Shown here: positions 44,101-51,153 of the stretch, piece by piece | Numbering within the stretch: the first letter of the stretch is position 1 | Layout of the letters: each line of letters begins with the position of its first letter | Assembly (NCBI GenBank): GCA_036835325.1 | Contig: DAITMF010000011.1 | Location: 11,652-75,651, forward strand | Source: CAMCHP01 sp036835325 | GTDB lineage: Bacteria; Bacteroidota; Bacteroidia; Flavobacteriales_D; Sanyastnellaceae | Length of the DNA stretch: 64,000 nucleotides | Reading direction: 5' to 3' | Made by a program: the position numbers and the translations under genes | The notes under the pieces: model-generated | Database searches by the model: none | What the model was told of the DNA's origin: nothing | What the model saw: the letters and a program-made list of their open reading frames with translations, nothing else

Positions 44101-44211
44101 CGCCGCTCCGCAGAGATTGGTGGCCATGAATTCGTTGATCACGACTTGACCAAAGCTCACAAAAGGCAGCAAAATTGCCACCAACAAAGAAGTGTAAACG
44201 TTCCTTTTCAT
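41164..44211 (-). CDS. Secreted lamin-tail + CotH-kinase-like protein with T9SS type B C-terminus
   Basis: The 1015-residue protein has a signal peptide (LLVAILLPFVSFGQ). An LTD/lamin-tail domain follows (VVINEFMATNLCG ... DWVELLNTSGTAVDLSGWYM), then a chitobiase-like beta segment (VIRYTTDGSFPTPASPVYSG). A CotH-like atypical kinase core spans about residues 320-620: ILYVNGQYWGVYDYREKVDD, ADWITLRNYIQSNDM, WRYILWDMDATFGHY. Two repeat domains contain VEPAEAGVIVAEGTV and VEPAGAGVVTKDGVI. The last 90 residues (VYIPNSFTPNNDGRNDIFKP, IIFNRWGEVVFES) are a type B sorting domain. CotH kinases phosphorylate spore-coat proteins in Bacillus; a surface kinase role here is only possible. Confidence 0.88.
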   Translation of the reverse strand: MKRNVYTSLLVAILLPFVSFGQVVINEFMATNLCGAANPNQYLDNFGSCSDWVELLNTSGTAVDLSGWYMTENINDLDRWAFPEGSIIPANGFLRVWTSARKTGNTPFNLDHIHSSSRIAQVDPNEVIALVRPDGVTIEDVYYIEVPNQVGYSTGRFPDGSDNWRVFTTPTMAAPNTGATYLGYTPTPELSVPAGYQTGPVSVSITCDDPNAVIRYTTDGSFPTPASPVYSGPIDLAATTVVYARAFSPDNNWLPSYMNWSTYFFGADQHTLPVFSVTGPELPTLFGGTQIEPLTGLEMFDVNGQRISKNFGDTNKHGNDSWAYGQRGIDWIDRDKMGYSRATELELFRDKDRDEFKAYMFKAAANDNYPFANGAHIRDSYIQSLSVYGGMELDERTHESCILYVNGQYWGVYDYREKVDDWRFTDYYFGQDREDIDFLKTWGGTWAEYGSQADWITLRNYIQSNDMSDPANYAFVESQLNVLSLMDYFIMNTWCVASDWLNWNTAWWKGNNPDGDARKWRYILWDMDATFGHYINYTGIPDTGPTADPCFGEQLNDPGGQGHTSIFSDLQENDDFFAMYINRYAELLNTTLSCDFAVAHLDSLITIIEPEMPRQIARWGGSMAGWQANVQQLRNFVLERCGNELTTGMEDCYDLEAITVTILINGDGSVLFNNTTITADMTPWTGTYYAGIPMTFEGLPGNLVDFINWEIIDGNISLANDENPTIVINPDGSFTILANFDPPIPPVNISFVVEPAEAGVIVAEGTVIDPAAANFIMSVGSAVNMEAVSNQWWFFSHWTTSNGTVLTAADTESINGFTVENADTFTAHFLPIIRHEVVVRVEPAGAGVVTKDGVILPQLPWTTLLQEGLSYNFRAIAEDFWFFDRWESVNHPLPGGGSETAFDLTLATPDTLVAYFVQEPFNVYIPNSFTPNNDGRNDIFKPIGTAWQPDTYELIIFNRWGEVVFESTDPNAAWDGSHQNGDHYVKDDIYVYRMKVQSAHDIEPLEYSGSIMVFR

Positions 44212-44306
44212 CTTACAGGTTGCAGGTTATCAGAAGTGAGACACTTCACTTTGAAAAAGTGTTGCATCTGACCTATAAAATTATACCAAAAACAGCTGTG
44301 AGCAGC

Positions 44307-44335
44307 TTCGGAAACGTCAAAGATTTCTATTTTTG
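44307..44335 (+). promoter_or_regulatory. Promoter of the 34-residue membrane peptide
   Basis: TATTTTTG (44328-44335) is a perfect TAnnTTTG. TTCG (44307-44310), 17 nt upstream, is a one-mismatch -33 box. The expected start is about 13 nt before ATG 44352. Confidence 0.55.
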
Positions 44336-44351
44336 TCAAAAATCAGAAACC

Positions 44352-44456
44352 ATGGGAGGCCATAAAGAAGCAGAACAGAACGAAATCGGAGGTCCGGTAG
44401 TTTTTGCCCTGATCCTTTTTGCGATTACCATTGCCGTGATTTACTTCGTTAGCTAA
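44352..44456 (+). CDS. Small single-pass membrane protein (34 residues)
   Basis: The peptide has an acidic, soluble head (GGHKEAEQNEIG) and one membrane helix (PVVFALILFAITIAVIYFV) at the very C-terminus, like a tail-anchored subunit. The promoter at 44307-44335 is placed correctly for ATG 44352, and the longer frame to 44175 starts upstream of that promoter, so the short form is favoured. No family is recognised; accessory subunits of respiratory complexes look similar. Its TAA shares the bases CTAA (44453-44456) with the stop of the convergent gene. Confidence 0.65.
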   Translation: MGGHKEAEQNEIGGPVVFALILFAITIAVIYFVS

Positions 44457-45127
44457 GCGAGCTCGGCAGTCATCACTTGTAAGGCAATTTTACCTCGGTT
44501 CAGGAAGCGCTGAATGTGATGGTCAAGCTGATGTTTGATGTCATTTCTCCTTCGAGTTCCAAGTTCTTGCAAAGATGTGGGGACTTGAATCCACACGGGC
44601 TGAAGGCCTGACGCAGCGCGTACGTCTTGGTAGAGTGTAAAAGCCAGGTTAGGCAGGACGTCAGACAGAATTACACGCACACCGGTTTTGTAAAGCGCCT
44701 CGGCAATGGCTTCCGGTGAGGAAGCCTCTAGTTTTCCGATGCACGCAGCCAGTCCTTGACGGCTACCATCCGCAATATCAGGTTCCCGAGCCAATCCATT
44801 TGACTCTCGATCGCTCAAAACAAGCACGCGCTCACCGTTGTCACTCGAGAGATTAAATACCATGGCGGTGAGCATCTTTCGATCCATCTTCGTTACCGGA
44901 ATTCGCAGTCTGAAGCCCAAAAGAGCGGCCACCCAAGCATCGTCAACAAGCACGGCATCTTCCTCGGGCCCATCGCCAAAGCGCATTCGATTGACGATGG
45001 TTTGACCTGAAATCAATCGAATAAAAACCGCCTCTTTGTTGTCAAGGTGGTCTTCAATGCGCAATAAAACATCGGTTTGGGTGCCCGTAATCAAGGGCAT
45101 CCCCATCCAGGAAGTGGTGTTGAGCAT
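44453..45127 (-). CDS. Unrecognised protein, faint resemblance to WecG/TagA/CpsF glycosyltransferases
   Basis: The 224-residue protein is soluble, with no signal peptide or membrane segment. It reads like an alternating alpha/beta fold: TDVLLRIEDHLDNKEAVFIR, AVLVDDAWVAALLGFRLRIP, GERVLVLSDRE, SPEAIAEALYKTGVRVILSD and GLQPVWIQVPTSLQELG. It ends in a basic helical tail (RRRNDIKHQLDHHIQRFLNR). The spacing of these blocks recalls WecG/TagA enzymes (opening MGMPL, 'D...W.A.LLG', 'G...V...P..Q..'), but the key residues are not convincing. I do not assign a function. A striking inverted repeat (45130-45171) ends 2 nt before its ATG. Confidence 0.6.
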   Translation of the reverse strand: MLNTTSWMGMPLITGTQTDVLLRIEDHLDNKEAVFIRLISGQTIVNRMRFGDGPEEDAVLVDDAWVAALLGFRLRIPVTKMDRKMLTAMVFNLSSDNGERVLVLSDRESNGLAREPDIADGSRQGLAACIGKLEASSPEAIAEALYKTGVRVILSDVLPNLAFTLYQDVRAASGLQPVWIQVPTSLQELGTRRRNDIKHQLDHHIQRFLNRGKIALQVMTAELA

Positions 45128-45129
45128 AA

Positions 45130-45171
45130 CAGGTGAGGGTTGCGTTATCGAACTTACGCTACCCTCACCTG
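45130..45171 (-). promoter_or_regulatory. Strong inverted repeat abutting the start codon of the unknown gene
   Basis: CAGGTGAGGGT (45130-45140) and ACCCTCACCTG (45161-45171) are perfect 11-bp complements. Inside them GCGT (45142-45145) pairs with ACGC (45156-45159). In RNA this is a 15-bp hairpin ending 2 nt before ATG 45127. The loop holds TAAGTTCG (minus strand, 45149-45156), one base off a -7 box, so the repeat could instead be a DNA operator around a promoter. No T-run follows, so it is not a terminator. Confidence 0.7.
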
Positions 45172-45214
45172 CTTCCTTGTCAGTCGTTAACTGATAAGCC
45201 CTGTCAGAAAGGCC

Positions 45215-47410
45215 CTATTTCCGCATTGGGAAACCTTTGGGCTCACCTTTGGTCGATACCAAGGTCATTTCATCGACCAAATGGCCGGCTCCGGCATACA
45301 CATCGACTACCCAGAGGATGTAGCGAACATCGACCATGATGTTGCGGCAACGGCCGGCGTCGTAGTAAACATCGCTCATGGTGCTTTCCCATGAACGGTC
45401 AAAGTTCAAACCGATTAGTTCTCCCCTAGCGTTCAAGGCGGGTGAACCGCTGTTGCCGCCTGTTGTATGGTTGCTCCCCGTAAAACAAACCGGTAGGTCG
45501 CCTGTATCGTCGGCGTAGGGCCCGAACAGTTTGGCTTCAAGCAAGCCTTTAAGTTTCTCATCGATTTTGTAGTCGGGCTTGTCCATCACCGATTTTTGCA
45601 AAATACCGGTGTGGGTGGTGCCAAAGGTATAGGCCATGCCATCGTAAGGAGTGCTTCCCTCCACTTTGCCGTAGGTCAACCGCAGGGTTGAGTTGGCATC
45701 GTAACTGAACTTCATTTCAGGCACCAATTCAGTGATTCCTTTTACAAAAACACGCATTTGGTCATCAATGGCTGCGTTCAAGCGGTCGTGCTCTCCACGA
45801 ATGTAAAGCGGATAACTCTCTGCCACCGCCTGCGCTATCATGTAGCCTGGGTCTTTGGCCAATTTGGCGAATGCTTTTTTGGATGGATTTGAGAGTACCT
45901 TGTTCAAGCGCGTTTCATCAACAAAAACCGATTTGGTGTAGAGTGCTTTGGTCATCGCCGGCACATCACCTTTGAACTTGGCCTTCATCTCTTTCAGCGC
46001 TTGCGCTTGTAGGGCTTCCGGCATAAATTCGAAGTAAAGCGCCGTAAGTCGTTCGAAAATGGAAGCGTCGGTGGCGACATCGTAATCCTTAAAATGTGAA
46101 GCACTGGCGTTTCGAAGCGATTGGATGCGTTTATCGAGCTCCCCATCGATTGCGGCCATCTCGTCCCATCCATCCACCAAAACAGAAAAACCACTGGCAA
46201 AAGCCAAAATTTCAGGACCATAGTAGAAGTACTCGATAAACACTTCGCGGCCCATGCGGTAGTCGCGAATTTCGCCGTTGAGTTTAACCAACGCATCGGC
46301 TGCATCGGCATAGTGGTTCTTTTTTTGCATCATCGCTCGGGCCCGTAACGCGCCTTCCAACTGGCGCTTCTTGCCCAAAGCATCAAGTTCAATGAGACCA
46401 ATGTTTTGACCAATCCACTTCTTGTAGGCGTTGGCGATTGACTGTTGTTTTGCCGCGTACTTGATGTGCAGGGCTTCGCTGCTGCGCATCGCGGCATCAA
46501 TGATGCTCAAACTCGTTTCACGGAAGCGAATACGCATCGGGTTTGACTCGTTGATGACGTAGTCAACGGCAGCAAGTGGAAGGTAACGCTCAGTGCGGCC
46601 GGGGAAACCAAAGACCATGGTGAAGTCATTCTCTTTCACGCCGTCAACCGACACGGCCAAATGCACCTGCGGCTCGTACGGACGGTTCCCTTCTGCATAC
46701 TTGGCCGGGTTGTTGTCGCCATCGGCATATACGCGGAAAAGCGAAAAATCACCGGTATGGCGCGGCCACACCCAGTTATCGGTATCGCCTCCAAACTTCC
46801 CAATCGATGACGGGGGTGCGCCTACCAGTCGAACATCTTCGAACGTGCGGGTCACGAGCAAGAAATAACTATTTCCATAGTTGAACGGACGGATGAACAT
46901 CGCCAACCCCGGAAACGACTCACGTGCCTGAGCCATAACTTTCGCCTCATTTGCGGCGATGGCCGCGCGGCGCTCACCGACCGGAGCATCGTCAGCCACA
47001 CCAACGAGTAAATCGCTGGTAACATCGCGGATGGCAACCACAAACATGGCCGTCAAACCGGGGTTTGGAAGCTCAGAAGCGAAGTCTTTGGCCCAAAAAC
47101 CATCGCGGAGGTAGTTGCTTTCGAGCGTGCTGTGCGATTGAATCTGACTGTAACCGCAGTGGTGATTGGTCAAAATGAGTCCTTTCGATGATATCACTTC
47201 AGCGGTGCAGCCTCCACCGAATTGCACGATGGCATCTTTGAGCGATGACTTATTGACTGAGTAGATGTCTTCGGCCGATAGCTGCAACCCGAAGGCCTGC
47301 ATATCGTCTTCGATGGATGCCAGCATGGTGGGTATCCACATGCCTTCGGTTGCGAAGGCTTTCGCCACGAAGAAGACGACAAAACAGAGCGATGCAAAAA
47401 ACGTTTTCAT
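45215..47410 (-). CDS. S46 family dipeptidyl-peptidase, DPP11-like (Asp/Glu-specific)
   Basis: The 731-residue protein has a signal peptide (KTFFASLCFVVFFVAKAFA) followed by EGMWIP. The chymotrypsin-like catalytic set is His84 in LTNHHCGYSQ, probably Asp221 in RHTGDFSLFRVYAD, and Ser654 in TTGGNSGSPALN. The residue that sets specificity in this family is Arg672 in LNFDRSWES. In Porphyromonas gingivalis DPP11 the equivalent is Arg673 and selects acidic P1 residues, while DPP7 has Gly. His84, Ser654 and Arg672 each sit one position before the P. gingivalis numbers. It should remove dipeptides from peptides in the periplasm. ATG 47410 gives the signal peptide at once. Confidence 0.92.
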   Translation of the reverse strand: MKTFFASLCFVVFFVAKAFATEGMWIPTMLASIEDDMQAFGLQLSAEDIYSVNKSSLKDAIVQFGGGCTAEVISSKGLILTNHHCGYSQIQSHSTLESNYLRDGFWAKDFASELPNPGLTAMFVVAIRDVTSDLLVGVADDAPVGERRAAIAANEAKVMAQARESFPGLAMFIRPFNYGNSYFLLVTRTFEDVRLVGAPPSSIGKFGGDTDNWVWPRHTGDFSLFRVYADGDNNPAKYAEGNRPYEPQVHLAVSVDGVKENDFTMVFGFPGRTERYLPLAAVDYVINESNPMRIRFRETSLSIIDAAMRSSEALHIKYAAKQQSIANAYKKWIGQNIGLIELDALGKKRQLEGALRARAMMQKKNHYADAADALVKLNGEIRDYRMGREVFIEYFYYGPEILAFASGFSVLVDGWDEMAAIDGELDKRIQSLRNASASHFKDYDVATDASIFERLTALYFEFMPEALQAQALKEMKAKFKGDVPAMTKALYTKSVFVDETRLNKVLSNPSKKAFAKLAKDPGYMIAQAVAESYPLYIRGEHDRLNAAIDDQMRVFVKGITELVPEMKFSYDANSTLRLTYGKVEGSTPYDGMAYTFGTTHTGILQKSVMDKPDYKIDEKLKGLLEAKLFGPYADDTGDLPVCFTGSNHTTGGNSGSPALNARGELIGLNFDRSWESTMSDVYYDAGRCRNIMVDVRYILWVVDVYAGAGHLVDEMTLVSTKGEPKGFPMRK

Positions 47411-47474
47411 GGTTGATTTTTGTTGACCGGTAAAATTGATGAAAAAGCGGCCATTTGCCAAACCGGGTGGTTCA

Positions 47475-48041
47475 TCACTCTTCGTTTCGTTCGTTGAACA
47501 AAAACTTCCAGATGAAATAGGTGAAGAGCAAGCCCATGAACATGGTCAGCCCCATGGTTGCGTAAGTGGTTGATGTGAACTTCTCGCGTTCCTCAGCCGG
47601 CCGGTTCATGACCAGAATGGGCACTGCAACAATCACGCAGCCCAGGCCCAAGAAAAGATAGTCATAGAGGCGATTGAGCACCATGGCTGTTCGGTACAAC
47701 CGTGAACTCTCGAACTGATCAAACGATTGCTTGGCGTGGCTGGCTGCACGTTCACGGGCGGCTTTTCGGCTTTGTTCGACCCATTCTTTGTAGCGTTCTT
47801 CACGCATTCTGCGGATGGCTTCAGCGCGCTCGTCGGTGGCTCTTCCCAATCGATGCGACTCACGACGGCTGTCGTCAAGCAAAAACTCGTAGGCTTCGTT
47901 GATCAATATGAAGGCAGCGGGAGCTTTGGGATCGCTGTTTCGATCGGGATGCCATTCTTTGGCCAACTCGCGGTAGGCGCGCTTGACATCTCCCCGATCG
48001 GCAGTTTCCGGGATGCCCAGTACCTGAAAATAGTTGACCAT
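47475..48041 (-). CDS. J-domain protein with two C-terminal membrane segments
   Basis: The 188-residue protein starts with a J domain (residues 1-70): NYFQVLGIPETADRGDVKRA, then KEWHPDRNSDPKAPAAF with the HPD motif, and INEAYEFLLDD. A basic, Glu-rich linker follows (RRMREERYKEWVEQSRKAA). Two membrane segments close it: LFLGLGCVIVAVPILVM and MGLTMFMGLLFTYFIWKFLF. The HPD motif would stimulate an Hsp70 (DnaK) at the inner membrane. No zinc-finger or substrate domain of DnaJ is present, so it is a specialised J-protein with an unknown client. Confidence 0.88.
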   Translation of the reverse strand: MVNYFQVLGIPETADRGDVKRAYRELAKEWHPDRNSDPKAPAAFILINEAYEFLLDDSRRESHRLGRATDERAEAIRRMREERYKEWVEQSRKAARERAASHAKQSFDQFESSRLYRTAMVLNRLYDYLFLGLGCVIVAVPILVMNRPAEEREKFTSTTYATMGLTMFMGLLFTYFIWKFLFNERNEE

Positions 48042-48152
48042 GAAAACGAGGGATTCCGGTTATGGAAATGGTTATGGCAATGTACAAAAAACGCGGCAAA
48101 CGGTCGGTTTGTTTCCATGGCCAAGGTGAATCCGGCTGACGCTTGACTTCTC

Positions 48153-48160
48153 TACCTTTG
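48153..48160 (+). promoter_or_regulatory. -7 box of the threonine aldolase gene
   Basis: TACCTTTG, a perfect TAnnTTTG, is 14 nt before ATG 48175. No good -33 box is seen at the normal distance. Confidence 0.5.
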
Positions 48161-48174
48161 CGAAAATCACCGGC

Positions 48175-49197
48175 ATGATTACCGACCTCAGAAGTGACAC
48201 CGTAACGCGTCCTGACGCGCCAATGCTTAAGGCAATGATGGGCGCACCTACCGGCGACGATGTGTTCGGTGAAGACCCCACCATCAATGCCTTGCAAGAA
48301 CGTTTGGCAGCAATGTTTGGCCACGAGGCCGCGTTGTTTTGTCCGAGCGGTACCATGACCAACCAAATCGCCATCAACGTGCATACCCGGCCCGGCGATG
48401 AAGTAATCTGCGACCGGTTGAGCCACATTTACAACTACGAAGGCGGTGGCTTGGCGCGCAATTCAGGGGTTCAAGTGCGCTTGGTGCACGGTGACCAAGG
48501 TCGGTTTACGCTTGACCACGTGCGCGGCGAAATCAATCCGCCCGACAGCCACTACGCCCGTACTTCGTTGATCAGCGTTGAAGATACCTGCAACAAAGGT
48601 GGAGGTTCGGTTTACGATTTCGACGAACTCAGCGCACTGAGCAAATTTGCTCACCTGAAAGGCCTTGCCTTTCACCTTGATGGCGCGCGGGTTTTCAATG
48701 CACTTGCTGTTACACAAGTGCCCACTGATCGCTATGGAAAGCTCTTTGACAGCATCTCGGTGTGTTTGAGCAAAGGATTGGGAACACCCGCAGGCAGTGT
48801 TCTGATAGGGCCTCGTGACTTTATCAAAGAAGCACACCGTGCGCGAAAAGTGATGGGAGGTGGCATGCGCCAGGCAGGTATTCTCGCGGCGGCAGGTCTG
48901 TATGCACTTGACCACCGTTTGCCTCTTTTGCCGAATGACCATACTAAGGCGAACCGCCTGTCAGAAACACTTGAGCAACTGCCTTGGGTGAGCCAAGTGC
49001 TCCCTGTGGCCACCAACATTGTGATTTTTACGTTGGCTCCTCAGCTTGACTCCGCAAAAATTACTCAAGCACTTGCCGAACATGGGGTGTACGCATTGCC
49101 GTTTGGGCCTGATAAAGTGCGCTTTGTAACCCACTTTGACGTGACGGATGCGCACATTTCGCACGCCGTTTCGGTGCTTGAAGAATTGGTTTTTTAG
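48175..49197 (+). CDS. Low-specificity threonine aldolase (beta-eliminating lyase family)
   Basis: The 340-residue PLP enzyme splits threonine or allo-threonine into glycine and acetaldehyde. It opens ITDLRSDTVTRPDAPMLKAM with GDDVFGEDPTINALQERLA, the family signature. LFCPSGTMTNQIAINVHTRP lines the cofactor site, FHLDGARVFNALAV carries the PLP-binding Asp and Arg, and CLSKGLGTPAGSVLIGP has the Schiff-base lysine. GGGMRQAGILAAAGLYAL follows. Its length is normal. The TAG stop shares the bases TTAG (49194-49197) with the stop of the convergent T9SS gene. Confidence 0.93.
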   Translation: MITDLRSDTVTRPDAPMLKAMMGAPTGDDVFGEDPTINALQERLAAMFGHEAALFCPSGTMTNQIAINVHTRPGDEVICDRLSHIYNYEGGGLARNSGVQVRLVHGDQGRFTLDHVRGEINPPDSHYARTSLISVEDTCNKGGGSVYDFDELSALSKFAHLKGLAFHLDGARVFNALAVTQVPTDRYGKLFDSISVCLSKGLGTPAGSVLIGPRDFIKEAHRARKVMGGGMRQAGILAAAGLYALDHRLPLLPNDHTKANRLSETLEQLPWVSQVLPVATNIVIFTLAPQLDSAKITQALAEHGVYALPFGPDKVRFVTHFDVTDAHISHAVSVLEELVF

Positions 49198-51083
49198 GGA
49201 TGGATGAGGCGCACTGTGCGCGAACTGGCTTCTGTTGCCAATTGTACCAGGTACATACCTGAAGCCCAATCAGCGGTCATCAGTGTTGATTTACCGGCCG
49301 GCATCCTTTGTTGAAGGATGACTTGTCCGTGCGCAGTGAATACGGTGCACTCAGCGGCTATTGGAAGGTCGATCATCAACTGATGGTGGAACGGATTGGG
49401 GAAGGCATCCATCCCAAAAATTGCCTCCTCAGCAATGGATGTACACGCTTCAACATTCACCGTAACGGCGTCTGAAGCCTCGCAACCGTCGTCGGTAGAG
49501 ATGGTGACTACATACGTGTAGATTCCCTCGCCGATGATGTCGCCTTCGACGAAGAAGAACTGGTTAATGCTGCCGTCTTGCCACAGGTAGTTGTACCCCG
49601 GAGGCGCGAAAAGAAGCAGCGATTCATCGGTGCAGATGGTTTGATTGGCACCGAGGTCTACGGCAATGTTATTTTGAGCTGCAATGGTGAAATTGAGTTC
49701 TGCTTCGCAGCCGTTTCCATCGACGATGGTAACGCTGTAAGGCCCTTCACCCAAGTTGTTGGGTTCGGCTGCTCCTGAGAAGTAATTGTTTGGACCGCTC
49801 CAAAGGAAGTCGTAAGGCTGGGTGCCTCCTGTGAGGTTAACAGCCGCAGAGCCGTTGAAAGTTAGTGGACAATCGGGACCATTCAAGTTCAGAGTTGGAA
49901 ACAGCGGTTGCGGCATCGTGACCTCATATGTGTCAGTGTACACGCCACAGTCAGTGGTCACGGTGATGGAGTAGCTTCCTGCTTCAAGAGCACCGATCGA
50001 GGGTGTATCAGCGGTAAAGCCGTTTGGACCTTCCCATTCGATGTCGAGGTTTTCACCCAAGCCTGAAACGAACACTGTAATCGCACCTGCACCGGGTTGA
50101 CCTTTGTCAATGGCGCATGGCATGTTGACTACGTTGGCTTGCAAGCCGAGGCCTTCTTCAAAGCTTTCAATCGAAACTGCAAAATTTCCGGTTTGCGCGT
50201 TGTATCCATCGACCTGCAGATAGTAAGTTGCTCCGGCATTGAGGCAGCCGGCATAGAGGGTGCTTGCGAATCCGTTTCCTGGACCACACCCACCGGGCAC
50301 ATCGTCGTTTGCAGCTATCAATTCAAAGGTGCTGAAATCGCTACAGTCGCCTGCAGCATAGAGCGCCAACTGGGTGTCAAAATTTGTGCCTGAGTTGCAG
50401 GTCGTCGCCATAATCGTAGTCGAAGCTTCGGTGGTGGTGAATTTCATCCAAACCGTATTGCTGAGGTTTCCTTCGCACCACTGACCTGCCGTTTGGCATC
50501 CACCGCCGGGAGGGGCGGGTTCGCCAGGATTTACGTTTGCATTCACATTGCTGAGAAGTACAGGACTGTCGTTAAAATCAAGTTCGACAGCACCGCATGG
50601 GTTGTTGTAATCGACGAAAACGAGTGACCCGGGGGTATATGACCATAGGTTGCCATCGCCCGAGCCTTGAAACTGGGTAATAAGGCTGCCATTTTCGTAG
50701 ACCTGAATGGTAAAGCCTCCATCCCCATGATCATCGACATAGTGCAGGGTTAGTGGCAATCCTGCTTCTAGGCAAATTGGATCAAGTTCAATGATGACAT
50801 TGTTGGCGTAACCGTTGCCGCCGGTGGCATCTTGCTGACCGCCACCTGTGCAGCCGACTTGTGCGGCATTCCCTCCTGAAATGATTGGCGCCTCTCCGCA
50901 GCTCGCACCTTCAGGGTACAGCTCCCAGTACACTTCATAACCCCATGCGTCGGTATCAAGAATGAATTGAACTTCAACTTCATCACTGTTGCATTGTGTG
51001 AAGGCTGCTGTTTGAAAGAGCGCGAAGAACAACGCGCTCAAAACGAGTCGGTTTGCCGACTTAGCGAGGTTAAGGAAGTGCAT
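49194..51083 (-). CDS. Secreted protein with Ig-like repeats and T9SS type A sorting domain
   Basis: The 629-residue protein has a signal peptide (ANRLVLSALFFALFQTAAFT). The first 150 residues (WGYEVYWELYPEGASCGEAP, DHGDGGFTIQVYENGSLITQ) look like the jelly-roll part of Bacteroidota secreted proteins. A segment with WCEGNLSNTVWMKFTTTEAS and DTQLALYAAGDCSDFST follows, then two SprB/Ig-like repeats (GPNGFTADTPSIGALEAGSY; LWSGPNNYFSGAAEPNNLGE) and NYLWQDGSINQFF. The C-terminal 75 residues (AFPNPFHHQLMIDLP ... SGMYLVQLATEA) are type A. ATG 51083 fits the -7 box at 51102-51109; an upstream start at 51119 would precede it. No catalytic domain is recognised. Confidence 0.86.
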   Translation of the reverse strand: MHFLNLAKSANRLVLSALFFALFQTAAFTQCNSDEVEVQFILDTDAWGYEVYWELYPEGASCGEAPIISGGNAAQVGCTGGGQQDATGGNGYANNVIIELDPICLEAGLPLTLHYVDDHGDGGFTIQVYENGSLITQFQGSGDGNLWSYTPGSLVFVDYNNPCGAVELDFNDSPVLLSNVNANVNPGEPAPPGGGCQTAGQWCEGNLSNTVWMKFTTTEASTTIMATTCNSGTNFDTQLALYAAGDCSDFSTFELIAANDDVPGGCGPGNGFASTLYAGCLNAGATYYLQVDGYNAQTGNFAVSIESFEEGLGLQANVVNMPCAIDKGQPGAGAITVFVSGLGENLDIEWEGPNGFTADTPSIGALEAGSYSITVTTDCGVYTDTYEVTMPQPLFPTLNLNGPDCPLTFNGSAAVNLTGGTQPYDFLWSGPNNYFSGAAEPNNLGEGPYSVTIVDGNGCEAELNFTIAAQNNIAVDLGANQTICTDESLLLFAPPGYNYLWQDGSINQFFFVEGDIIGEGIYTYVVTISTDDGCEASDAVTVNVEACTSIAEEAIFGMDAFPNPFHHQLMIDLPIAAECTVFTAHGQVILQQRMPAGKSTLMTADWASGMYLVQLATEASSRTVRLIHP

Positions 51084-51101
51084 TTTGCAGGTTTCGGTTT
51101 T

Positions 51102-51109
51102 CAAATGTA
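51102..51109 (-). promoter_or_regulatory. -7 box of the T9SS protein gene
   Basis: TACATTTG on the minus strand is a perfect TAnnTTTG, 18 nt upstream of ATG 51083. It excludes the alternative start at 51119. Confidence 0.5.
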
Positions 51110-51139
51110 AGAATTCCATTCAAAGGCACCTCCAATGTG

Positions 51140-51147
51140 TATCTTTG
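51140..51147 (+). promoter_or_regulatory. -7 box of the cvfB-like gene
   Basis: TATCTTTG, a perfect TAnnTTTG, ends 6 nt before ATG 51154, so the leader is at most 2-3 nt. Confidence 0.5.
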
Positions 51148-51153
51148 CCGCCT

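Noticed and set aside
44247..44261. Inverted repeat CACTTT-GAA-AAAGTG upstream of the CotH-like gene
   Set aside because: Six-base A/T-rich arms are expected by chance at this size, and no promoter box lies next to it.
48058..48077. Direct repeat GGTTATGG twice with 12-bp period upstream of the J-domain gene
   Set aside because: It is short, not phased with helical turns, and has no nearby promoter; too little to interpret.
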